From contig NZ_CP110389.1 of NCBI RefSeq assembly GCF_026015985.1, positions 868,001 to 932,000 of the forward strand: 64,000 bases of DNA, read 5' to 3'. This document shows, piece after piece, positions 57,371 through 64,000 of the stretch. The stretch comes from Rhodopseudomonas sp. P2A-2r. GTDB lineage: Bacteria; Pseudomonadota; Alphaproteobacteria; Rhizobiales; Xanthobacteraceae. The position numbers and the translations under genes were made by a program. Position 1 is the stretch's first letter. Each line of letters opens with the position of its first letter. The notes beneath the pieces are model-generated. The model saw nothing but the letters and a program-made list of their open reading frames with translations. It was not told the origin of the DNA and did not search any database.

Positions 57371-57427
57371 CCTGTTTAGCGACTTGTTTAACGTGGCTGC
57401 AAGCCGGCCGGCTCAAATCACCACGGG
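57371..57427 (-). ncRNA. SAM-II riboswitch upstream of metZ
   Basis: Read on the minus strand the leader has CGTGGTGATTTG, then GCCGGCTTGCAGCCACG, TTAAACAA and GCTAAA, in the order and spacing of the SAM-II (metA) motif of alphaproteobacteria. The CGTGG and CCACG segments form the basal stem, and the AAACAA/GCTAAA region contributes to the pseudoknot that holds S-adenosylmethionine. It lies directly before the terminator/antiterminator pair of metZ. High SAM should lead to termination; the exact folding switch is inferred. Confidence 0.9.
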
Positions 57428-57530
57428 ATAAGGTTCCTGATATTCCCGTCGCCCCTTCCCGTCAAGCCGATGGTGGGATAACCGATAAAATTGCATTTTC
57501 GCGAGCGTCCCATGCCGCCGTGCGCCAAGG

Positions 57531-58646
57531 ATGAGTCCAGTGCCCTTCACGCTGCCTGCTGATGCCGATGGTATTCTGCCCGATCGCATGATCGCGCAGA
57601 TGGCCGATGCCGGCCTGATCCTGCCGGCCTATCCCTTCGTGGAGAGCCAGATCCAGCCGGCCAGCCTCGATTTGCGGCTCGGCGACATCGCCTACCGCGT
57701 CCGCGCCAGCTTTTTGCCCGGTCCGAATTCGACCGTGGCCGAGCGCATCGACGAACTGAAGCTGCACGAAATAGATCTCTCCGACGGGGCAGTGCTGGAG
57801 ACCAACTGCGTCTACATCGTGCCCTTGCTGGAAAGCCTGGCGCTGCCGCCGTCGATCTTCGCCGCCGCCAATCCAAAGAGCTCGACCGGCCGGCTCGACG
57901 TGTTCACCCGGGTGATCGCCGACGGCACCCGCCGCTTCGACGTGATCGGCGCCGGCTACCACGGTCCGCTCTATGCCGAGATCAGCCCGAAGACGTTTCC
58001 AGTCCTGCTGCGCGAAGGCTCGCGGCTGTCACAGGTGCGCTTCCGGGTCGGTGACGCCATCCTCGACAACGAGGCGCTCGAAGATCTGCACGCGCTCGAT
58101 CCGCTGGTCGACAGCGAGGATGCCGATCTCAACAACGGCGTGGCGCTGTCGGTGGATCTGTCCGGCGAAAACGAAAGCGGTTTCGTGGGCTACCGCGCCA
58201 AGCGCCACACCGGCGTGGTCGATATCGACCGCCGTGGCGGTTATGCGGTGAACGAGTTCTGGGAGCCGATCGCGGCCCGCCGCGACGGCACGCTGATCCT
58301 CGACCCCGGCGAATTCTACATCCTCGCCTCGAAGGAGGAGGTGCAGGTGCCGCCGGATTACGCCGCCGAGATGGTGCCGTTCGACCCATTGGTCGGCGAA
58401 TTCCGCGTGCATTATGCCGGCTTCTTCGATCCCGGCTTCGGCCATGACGGCGCCGGCGGGCGCGGCTCGCGCGCCGTGCTGGAAGTGCGCTCGCGCGAGG
58501 TGCCGTTCATTCTCGAACACGGCCAGATCGTCGGCCGCCTGGTCTACGAAAAAATGCTGTCGCGCCCCGACGCCCTCTACGGCCAGCGCATCGGCTCCAA
58601 CTACCAGGGCCAGAGCTTGAAGCTCAGCAAGCACTTCAAGGTGTAG
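57531..58646 (+). CDS. dcd: dCTP deaminase, long alphaproteobacterial type
   Basis: 371 residues, about twice the length of E. coli Dcd, as expected for the alphaproteobacterial 2'-deoxycytidine 5'-triphosphate deaminase family. N-terminal half: FVESQIQPASLDLRLGDIAY, ANPKSSTGRLDVFTRVIADG (the SSTGR motif of the active site) and YHGPLYAEISPKTFPVLLRE. C-terminal half: GEFYILASKEEVQVPPDYAA, GFFDPGFGHDGAGGRGSRAV (family DPG motif) and GQIVGRLVYEKM. The product is dUTP for thymidylate synthesis. Divergent from metZ and apparently a single gene. Confidence 0.9.
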   Translation: MSPVPFTLPADADGILPDRMIAQMADAGLILPAYPFVESQIQPASLDLRLGDIAYRVRASFLPGPNSTVAERIDELKLHEIDLSDGAVLETNCVYIVPLLESLALPPSIFAAANPKSSTGRLDVFTRVIADGTRRFDVIGAGYHGPLYAEISPKTFPVLLREGSRLSQVRFRVGDAILDNEALEDLHALDPLVDSEDADLNNGVALSVDLSGENESGFVGYRAKRHTGVVDIDRRGGYAVNEFWEPIAARRDGTLILDPGEFYILASKEEVQVPPDYAAEMVPFDPLVGEFRVHYAGFFDPGFGHDGAGGRGSRAVLEVRSREVPFILEHGQIVGRLVYEKMLSRPDALYGQRIGSNYQGQSLKLSKHFKV

Positions 58647-58870
58647 CGGGCGGCGCGGTCGCTGCGAACCGACCCGTAGTTCGCCCGCATAGGGCGTAAG
58701 CTTGCCCGTAAGCGGATGCATCGTAAGCCGCACCTGCGATCAGCGCCTTCGATTATTGATCGTTGTAAGGTGGGTCGTCAATCTCATTCCCGCGCAGGAT
58801 TCTCGAGTTCTCACGGAGACATCATCCTTGGGGCGTCTGCCATGTCGTTCGCTCTCAAGCGGTCTTGATT

Positions 58871-58899
58871 TTGTCGATTGCAGACATTACAGATATTAC
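58871..58899 (+). promoter_or_regulatory. Sigma-70-like promoter of the toxin-antitoxin pair
   Basis: TTGTCG (58871-58876) and TATTAC (58894-58899) are 17 bases apart, a good -35/-10 match, in an AT-rich patch. The near-tandem repeat ACATTACAG/ATATTACAC overlapping the -10 is a candidate operator for autoregulation. The antitoxin gene starts 25 bases on. Confidence 0.5.
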
Positions 58900-58923
58900 A
58901 CTTATTTCAGATAGGAGCCGGCC

Positions 58924-59391
58924 ATGGCCGATCCGGTGACGCTCAAGGTCCGCGACCTCGACCGCGAACAAGCCAGGGAGGGGGCGAGCCTCCTCGGACG
59001 CGCTTCCGCGCTCGAGCACGGTGGGCTGTTTCTGACGAAAGCCGACGGAGAGAAGGTGTGGGCGGAGATGCCCCGCTCGGTCCTCGTCGCGGTGCAGTGC
59101 ATGCTGGCGACTATGGCCGAGTCCGGCGAAGCATTGCTATTCAGGCCTCATGACGAGGTCTCGCCCGAGAAGGCTGCGGAAATGCTCGGGATCTCTAGGC
59201 CGCTCGTCTACCAGCGCATGGACGCCGGAAAGCTTGCATTCAGGCAGGTCGGGACCCACCGGCGCATCCGCGCAAGCGACATCGCCGAACTCAGAAATTC
59301 CGAAGATAGGCGGCGCTCACTGGCAGCGAAATTGTCCGCCGACACGGAAGACCTCGAAGAGAATTATGCGCCCGGCAACAGCGCTCCTTGA
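58924..59391 (+). CDS. Excisionase-type helix-turn-helix antitoxin
   Basis: 155 residues with AGGAGC upstream. The C-terminal part carries an excisionase/MerR-like helix-turn-helix (SPEKAAEMLGISRPLVYQRM, then DAGKLAFRQVGTHRRIRASD), the usual form of DNA-binding antitoxins paired with PIN toxins; the N-terminal 75 residues are unassigned. The gene overlaps the PIN-domain gene by 26 bases in another frame, which couples their translation. It probably binds its own promoter and neutralises the toxin. Confidence 0.8.
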   Translation: MADPVTLKVRDLDREQAREGASLLGRASALEHGGLFLTKADGEKVWAEMPRSVLVAVQCMLATMAESGEALLFRPHDEVSPEKAAEMLGISRPLVYQRMDAGKLAFRQVGTHRRIRASDIAELRNSEDRRRSLAAKLSADTEDLEENYAPGNSAP

Positions 59392-59965
59392 CGCGAACGT
59401 CCTGTTCTCGGGCCACCTGCGCAACTTACTGCTGCAGTTGGCCGCAAACGACGTCTTCGTGGTGAAGTGGAGCCCACGCATCGAAGACGAGTGGCTCAGA
59501 AACATGCCGGCGGAGACCCGCGAGCGCATCGTCACCGGCACCGTTCCGATCATCAGGGAGCTGTTCCCCGACGCGTACGTCAACGACTTCGATCCCGAAC
59601 GCTCAATCGGCCGGACGGATCCAAAGGACCGCCATGTAGCCTCTGCCGCCGTAGCCGTGGCGCCCAGCGTGCTGGTCACGTTCAATCTCAAGGACTTCGA
59701 CGTCGCCGCACTGGAGGTTCTCGGCGTCAGAGTGCTATCGCCAGATCAATTCCTCAGCGAGGTTTTCGAAAGCGGCCCTGCAATCGTCGATGCTGCCACC
59801 CGGGAGGCTGCAGCCAACCTCTCGCGCAGCTTCCCTACATGGGACGAATATCTGACCGACTTGGCCGGCCGGCATGGATTGAAGAATTTCGTCGATTGCC
59901 TGCGGTCGTGGACGTCTGAAGATATCGAACAGCCTTCCAAACCCAGCATCCCTACCGTGAAGTAA
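59366..59965 (+). CDS. PIN-domain toxin
   Basis: 199 residues from the ATG at 59366 (MRPATALLDANVLFSG), overlapping the antitoxin. PIN-domain acidic residues lie in ALLDANVLF (first Asp), IEDEWLRNM (Glu), TDPKDRHVASAAVA (Asp) and TFNLKDFDV (Asp), enough for a metal-dependent ribonuclease site. Paired with a helix-turn-helix protein, this is a type II toxin-antitoxin module (VapC-like in the broad sense). The last 60 residues after the PIN fold (VDAATREAAANLSRSFPTWD) are an extension typical of this subgroup. The RNA target is unknown. Confidence 0.82.
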   Translation: MRPATALLDANVLFSGHLRNLLLQLAANDVFVVKWSPRIEDEWLRNMPAETRERIVTGTVPIIRELFPDAYVNDFDPERSIGRTDPKDRHVASAAVAVAPSVLVTFNLKDFDVAALEVLGVRVLSPDQFLSEVFESGPAIVDAATREAAANLSRSFPTWDEYLTDLAGRHGLKNFVDCLRSWTSEDIEQPSKPSIPTVK

Positions 59966-60092
59966 CGACCGCAGTTAGATCGTTCTGATCACGCGCTGGC
60001 CGACAATGGATCGCAGGCGTGTTGTTCCTCTCGGGAACCTGCACGCCCGGCCGGTGTTGTTGATGTTCGCCATTCGAACATCTGGAGACACC

Positions 60093-61601
60093 TTGAACCG
60101 ACGACAACTTCTCGGGGCCTCGGCCGCGCTCCCATTGCTGACGATATTGCCGCGCAGCGTTGGCGCCGCTGTTGCGGCGTCGCCGTTCGACGCGTCCGTT
60201 GTACGGACGCTGGCGCGCGATGCTGCCACCAAGCCCTACAAGGCGCCGGACAACAAGCTGCCGGATTCGTTGAAGGATCTGAACTACGACCAGTATCGCG
60301 CGCTGCGCTTCAATCCGGAGAAGGCGTTGTGGCACGGCGAGAAGCTACCGTTCGAGGTGCAGTTCTTTCACCGCGGCTCGTTCTACACCAACCGCGTCGA
60401 CATCTACGAAGTGGCCAACGGGCAGGCGACCCAGGTTCCCTATCAGCCGGAGAACTTTTCCTTCGGCACCACGCCGCCACCGCCGCCCGGCACCGATCTC
60501 GGCTTCGGCGGCTTCCGGCTGCATGCGCCGATCAACAAGCCGGATTATTATGATGAGGTCTGCGTCTTTCTCGGCGCCAGCTATTTTCGCGCGGTCGCCA
60601 AGGGCCAGGTCTACGGCCTGTCGGCGCGCGGCCTGTCGATCAACACCGGCGAGGCGGCCGGCGAAGAGTTTCCCTCGTTCAAGGCGTTCTGGATCGAGAA
60701 GCCGGCAGCCAATGCCAACTCCATTGTGGTGCATGCACTGCTCGACAGTGAAAGCGCCGCCGCTGCCTATCGCTTCACGATCAGGCCCGGCGAGACCACG
60801 ATCTTCGATGTGGAAATGGCGATCTATCCGCGCGTCGAACTGAAGACGGCCGGCCTTGCCCCGATCACCAGCATGTTCTTCTTCGGCCCGAACGACCGCA
60901 TGGAGGTCGACGACTTCCGTCCCGCCGTGCACGATTCCGACGGGCTGGCGATCTACAACGGGCGTGGCGAACAGCTGTGGCGGCCGCTCAGCAATCCGCG
61001 AGATCTGCAGATCAGTTCGTTCGGCGATCTCAACCCGCGCGGCTTCGGGCTGATGCAGCGGCAGAAGAATTTTCTCGACTATCAGGATCTCGAATCCAGC
61101 TTCGAACGACGCCCCAGCCTCTGGGTCGAGCCGATCGGCGACTGGGGCGAGGGCGCGGTGCAGCTGCTCGAAATCCCTACCAAGGAAGAGATCCACGACA
61201 ACATCGGCAGCTTCTGGCGGCCGAAGAACCCGCTGGCGGCCAATGGCGAGCACACCTACACCTACCGCCTGCATTGGGGTCCGGACAATCCGAAGCCCTC
61301 GGCGCTGGCGATCTTTTCCCGCAGCGGCATCGGTGCACGCGGCGACAATACGAAACTGTTCGTGCTCGACCTGATCGGCGACGGGCTGAAATCGATCGAT
61401 CCCGGCAGGATCAAGGGCGTGGTCACCGCCGAAAAGGCCGAGATTCGCAACATCGTCACGCAGCCGAATCCGCAGAGCGGCGGCTGGCGCCTGAGCTTCG
61501 AAATGCCGATCAAGGGCAAGGAGCCGGTGGAACTGCGCGCGTCGCTGATGCAGGACGATCAGGCGATCTCCGAAGTTTGGATCTATCGATGGACACCATG
61601 A
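60093..61601 (+). CDS. opgG: Periplasmic glucan biosynthesis protein OpgG/OpgD
   Basis: 502 residues from the TTG at 60093 (LNRRQLLGASAALPLLTI), which has GGAG six bases upstream; earlier in-frame ATGs are weaker. The Tat-type signal NRRQLLG is more like OpgD than OpgG of E. coli, so either name may fit. Family stretches: SLKDLNYDQYRALRFNPEKA, LWHGEKLPFEVQFFHRG, TGEAAGEEFPSFKAFWIEKP and RPSLWVEPIGDWGEGAVQLL, NPLAANGEHTYTYRLHWGPD. It acts in the periplasm on the linear glucan made by OpgH. The next gene overlaps its stop (ATGA). Confidence 0.9.
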   Translation: MNRRQLLGASAALPLLTILPRSVGAAVAASPFDASVVRTLARDAATKPYKAPDNKLPDSLKDLNYDQYRALRFNPEKALWHGEKLPFEVQFFHRGSFYTNRVDIYEVANGQATQVPYQPENFSFGTTPPPPPGTDLGFGGFRLHAPINKPDYYDEVCVFLGASYFRAVAKGQVYGLSARGLSINTGEAAGEEFPSFKAFWIEKPAANANSIVVHALLDSESAAAAYRFTIRPGETTIFDVEMAIYPRVELKTAGLAPITSMFFFGPNDRMEVDDFRPAVHDSDGLAIYNGRGEQLWRPLSNPRDLQISSFGDLNPRGFGLMQRQKNFLDYQDLESSFERRPSLWVEPIGDWGEGAVQLLEIPTKEEIHDNIGSFWRPKNPLAANGEHTYTYRLHWGPDNPKPSALAIFSRSGIGARGDNTKLFVLDLIGDGLKSIDPGRIKGVVTAEKAEIRNIVTQPNPQSGGWRLSFEMPIKGKEPVELRASLMQDDQAISEVWIYRWTP

Positions 61602-63802
61602 GCGCGGAGAGCCCGATGACTCGCGCAGCTCCACCGATCGCGTCCGCGTCGCCCACCGGCGCGGGCGACGCATTTCTGCCGCCGGACATGCCGCTGGCGA
61701 TGGCGCCGCAGGCGCTGGCGGAGCCGACTGCGACGCAGCGGCGTGCCCAGTTCAAGCCGATGCCGACCGTTCTGCGGCGCGCCTATATCCTGACCGGCAC
61801 CGCGGCGATGACCGCGGCCGGCGGTTACGAAATGTACGAGGTTCTGCAGGTCGGCGGGGTCACCATCCTCGAAGGCATGGTGCTCGGCCTGTTCGTGATG
61901 CTGTTCGCCTGGGTGGCCTTCTCGTTCATGTCAGCATTGGCGGGCTTTGCCATGCTGCTGGTGCGCAAGCGCGATCCGCTGGCCATCGAGCCGAACGCGC
62001 CGCTGCCGGCGATCACCAGCCGCAATGCCATGCTGCTGCCGACCTATAACGAGGATCCCTACCGCATCATGGCGCGGCTGCGCGCGATCTGGGAATCCGC
62101 CGATGAAACCGGCCAAGGCGCGCAGTTCGACTGGTTCGTGCTCAGCGACACCACCGATCCCGCGATCTGGGTGGCCGAGGAGAAGGCACTGCTGCAGCTG
62201 CGCCGCGAGGCCGGCGCCGAGCGCATCTTCTATCGCCATCGGCCGCGCAACATTGCGCGCAAGTCCGGCAATATCGAGGACTGGGTCAAACGCTTCGGCG
62301 CCGGCTACGAACACATGATCATCCTCGACGCCGACAGCCTGATGACCGGCGACACCATCGTGCGCCTGGTCGCCGGCATGGAGGCGCATCCCGGCGTCGG
62401 CCTGATCCAGACCCTGCCCATCGTGGTCAATGCGCGCTCGCTGTTCGCGCGGATGCAGCAGTTCGCCGGCCGGCTGTACGGTCCGGTGATCGCGTCGGGC
62501 ATCGCGTGGTGGCACGGCTCCGAAGGCAACTACTGGGGCCACAACGCCATCATCCGCGTCCGCGCCTTTGCCGGCGATGCCGGGCTGCCGGAATTGTCCG
62601 GGCGAAAACCGTTCGGCGGTCACATCCTCAGCCACGATTTCATCGAGGCTGCCCTGATGCGGCGCGCCGGCTGGGCGATCCACATGGCGCCGAAGCTCGG
62701 CGGCAGTTTCGAGGAATGCCCGCCGTCGCTGCTCGACTTTGCCGCGCGCGATCGTCGCTGGTGCCAGGGCAATCTGCAGCATCTCGCAGTGCTGCCGGCG
62801 CGCCGGCTGCACTGGGTGTCGCGGCTGCATCTGATGACCGGGATCGGCTCCTATCTGACAGCGCCTTTGTGGTTCCTGTTTTTGGTGCTCGGCATCCTGA
62901 TCTCGTTGCAGGCGCAGTTCGTGCGGCCGGAATATTTCCCGAAGGGGTTTTCGCTGTTTCCGCAATGGCCGGCGCAGGATCCGGTCCGCGCCGCCTGGGT
63001 GTTCGCCGGCACCATGGGCCTCTTGATCGTGCCAAAACTGCTCGCCTACGTCCTGCTGCTGACGCAAGGCGAGAACCGCAGGCGCTTCGGCGGCGGCTTT
63101 CTGGTGTTGTTCGGCATTGTCTTTGAGACGCTGCTGTCCGGGTTGATCGCGCCGGTGATGATGATCTTCCAGTCGTCGGCGGTCGGCGAGATTCTGCTCG
63201 GCCGCGACGCCGGCTGGCAGGTGCAGCGCCGTGACGACGGCGGCGTGCCGCTACGCGAGGTCATCAGCAAATATGCGGTGCCGACCTTGTTCGGGGTGCT
63301 GATGGCGATCAGCGCCTATGCGGTGTCGCTGCCGCTGTTTCTGTGGATGACGCCGGTGATCGTCGGCCTGCTGCTGTCGGTGCCGGTGGCGATGCTGTCG
63401 TCGCGCCTGCTGCAAGCCGGCCAGCGCGCTGGCCTGTTCGGCACGCCGGAGCAGAACGCGCCGCCCCAGGTGCTGGTGCGCGCCAACGAACTGGCGCTGG
63501 CGGCGCCGGCCTACGGCACCAGCCCGCTGCACGAGCTGCGCGGCGATCCCGAGCTGCGCGAGGCGCATCTGCGGACGCTGGCCGATCAGCCACGCAACCG
63601 CGGCCAGATCGATTCCCATCTCGCCATTGCGCGCGCCAAGATCGACGATGCCGAGGATTTCGAGGAAGCCGTCGGCTATCTCAGCGCGCGCGAAACCTTT
63701 GCGGCGTTGAACAGCCGCACCGCGCTACAGCATCTGGCTGATTTGCCGGACAAGGCTCCCTGCGCCTTGCCGCATCTCGCGAGGGTTTCACAGCAAGAAT
63801 GA
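61598..63802 (+). CDS. opgH: Membrane glucosyltransferase OpgH
   Basis: 734 residues from the ATG at 61598, overlapping the opgG stop; an ATG at 61616 with GGAG is an equally good start. A short cytosolic N-terminus and two membrane segments (ILTGTAAMTAAGGYEMYEVL, LFVMLFAWVAFSFMSALAGF) precede a GT2 domain: MLLPTYNEDPYRIMARLRAI, YEHMIILDADSLMTGDTIVR (DxD), HILSHDFIEAALMRRAGWAI and the processive-enzyme RRWCQGNLQHL (QxxRW-like order R-R-W). Several C-terminal membrane segments follow. It makes and exports the beta-1,2-linked glucan backbone of osmoregulated periplasmic glucans from UDP-glucose. The 3' end overlaps the Sir2 gene on the other strand. Confidence 0.92.
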   Translation: MSAESPMTRAAPPIASASPTGAGDAFLPPDMPLAMAPQALAEPTATQRRAQFKPMPTVLRRAYILTGTAAMTAAGGYEMYEVLQVGGVTILEGMVLGLFVMLFAWVAFSFMSALAGFAMLLVRKRDPLAIEPNAPLPAITSRNAMLLPTYNEDPYRIMARLRAIWESADETGQGAQFDWFVLSDTTDPAIWVAEEKALLQLRREAGAERIFYRHRPRNIARKSGNIEDWVKRFGAGYEHMIILDADSLMTGDTIVRLVAGMEAHPGVGLIQTLPIVVNARSLFARMQQFAGRLYGPVIASGIAWWHGSEGNYWGHNAIIRVRAFAGDAGLPELSGRKPFGGHILSHDFIEAALMRRAGWAIHMAPKLGGSFEECPPSLLDFAARDRRWCQGNLQHLAVLPARRLHWVSRLHLMTGIGSYLTAPLWFLFLVLGILISLQAQFVRPEYFPKGFSLFPQWPAQDPVRAAWVFAGTMGLLIVPKLLAYVLLLTQGENRRRFGGGFLVLFGIVFETLLSGLIAPVMMIFQSSAVGEILLGRDAGWQVQRRDDGGVPLREVISKYAVPTLFGVLMAISAYAVSLPLFLWMTPVIVGLLLSVPVAMLSSRLLQAGQRAGLFGTPEQNAPPQVLVRANELALAAPAYGTSPLHELRGDPELREAHLRTLADQPRNRGQIDSHLAIARAKIDDAEDFEEAVGYLSARETFAALNSRTALQHLADLPDKAPCALPHLARVSQQE

Positions 63803-64000
63803 CAGCGCCGTTTCGCAGCGGTCTTCGACCTTGACGGTGAGCAACTCGTCGGCGCGGGTGCGGCCCATATTGATCGCGGCGATGGGCAGGCCGGCGCGGG
63901 CCGCCGCCTGCACGAAGCGAAAGCCGGAATAGACCATCAGCGAGGAGCCGACGATCAGCATGCCGTCAGCCTTGTCGAGATGCTCCAGGGCGGTATCGAC
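63788..64000 (-). CDS. Sir2-family NAD-dependent deacetylase, C-terminal fragment
   Basis: The last 70 codons of a gene that continues past the right edge. The peptide VDTALEHLDKADGMLIVGSS, then LMVYSGFRFVQAAARAGLPI, AAINMGRTRADELLTVKVED and a final LSFLL matches the sirtuin C-terminus: LIVGSSLMVY is the NAD-binding GS[ST]L motif and INMGRT the ribose-binding segment. Sirtuins remove acyl groups from lysines at the cost of NAD. The stop lies inside the last codons of opgH on the opposite strand (15-base convergent overlap). Class cannot be told from this end. Confidence 0.82.
   Translation of the reverse strand, partial: VDTALEHLDKADGMLIVGSSLMVYSGFRFVQAAARAGLPIAAINMGRTRADELLTVKVEDRCETALSFLL

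Overview
The window is GC-rich, densely coded DNA that reads like the chromosome of an alphaproteobacterium of the Bradyrhizobium/Rhodopseudomonas group (Nitrobacteraceae). Signs of this are a SAM-II riboswitch in front of metZ, a long-form dCTP deaminase, form II coxSLM-like genes, an opgGH pair with a Tat signal, and many short palindromic intergenic repeats. The assignment is an inference from gene content; no rRNA or tRNA gene was seen.

Layout. 1-7625 (minus strand): a compact flagellar block reading ECF sigma factor, short flagellin (fliC), fliD, fliS, a small putative anti-sigma-like membrane protein, flgD, flgE, a small unknown gene, a flgN-like gene and the start of flgK. 8144-12168 (plus): a HAD-type protein and a glycosyltransferase-like protein, divergent from the flagellar block and possibly concerned with surface or flagellin glycosylation. 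12464-19915: a copper-handling cassette (Met/His-rich secreted protein, lipoprotein, TolC-type channel, multicopper oxidase, cupredoxin, CusF-like protein) facing a copper P-type ATPase that is divergent from csoR across a clear CsoR-type operator. 20081-21924: ilvD, frameshifted. 22161-32968: a GntR regulator, a five-gene branched-chain-amino-acid-type ABC importer, a DapA-family enzyme, a small-molecule kinase, a class III aminotransferase and a galactarate-dehydratase-type enzyme. This looks like a catabolic locus for an unidentified substrate. 33226-39537: two related RND adaptors, a Crp-type regulator and an HAE1-type RND pump. 39702-42023: an OmpA-type protein and a caspase-fold/TPR protein whose catalytic dyad is replaced. 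42226-49039: tyrosine/homogentisate catabolism (MarR, FAD hydroxylase, MBL protein, hmgA, Lrp, hpd). 49206-55901: a CaiB-type CoA-transferase and form II coxSLM-like genes, divergent from a two-subunit 3-oxoacid CoA-transferase. 56086-57427: metZ under a SAM-II riboswitch. 57531-64000: dCTP deaminase, a helix-turn-helix/PIN toxin-antitoxin pair, opgGH for osmoregulated periplasmic glucans, and the 3' end of a Sir2 deacetylase.

Four genes (ilvD, livK, an RND adaptor and the CoA-transferase B subunit) are each broken by a single-base indel, in or beside a short C or G run. They are otherwise intact, so either the assembly carries base-level errors or this strain has unusually many fresh pseudogenes.

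Regulation visible in the sequence includes the SAM-II attenuator, the CsoR operator, a 13-bp motif repeated upstream of the GntR gene and of its transporter, Lrp-like half-sites before hpd, and a sigma-70-like promoter before the toxin-antitoxin pair. No CRISPR array, prophage or intact insertion sequence was seen.
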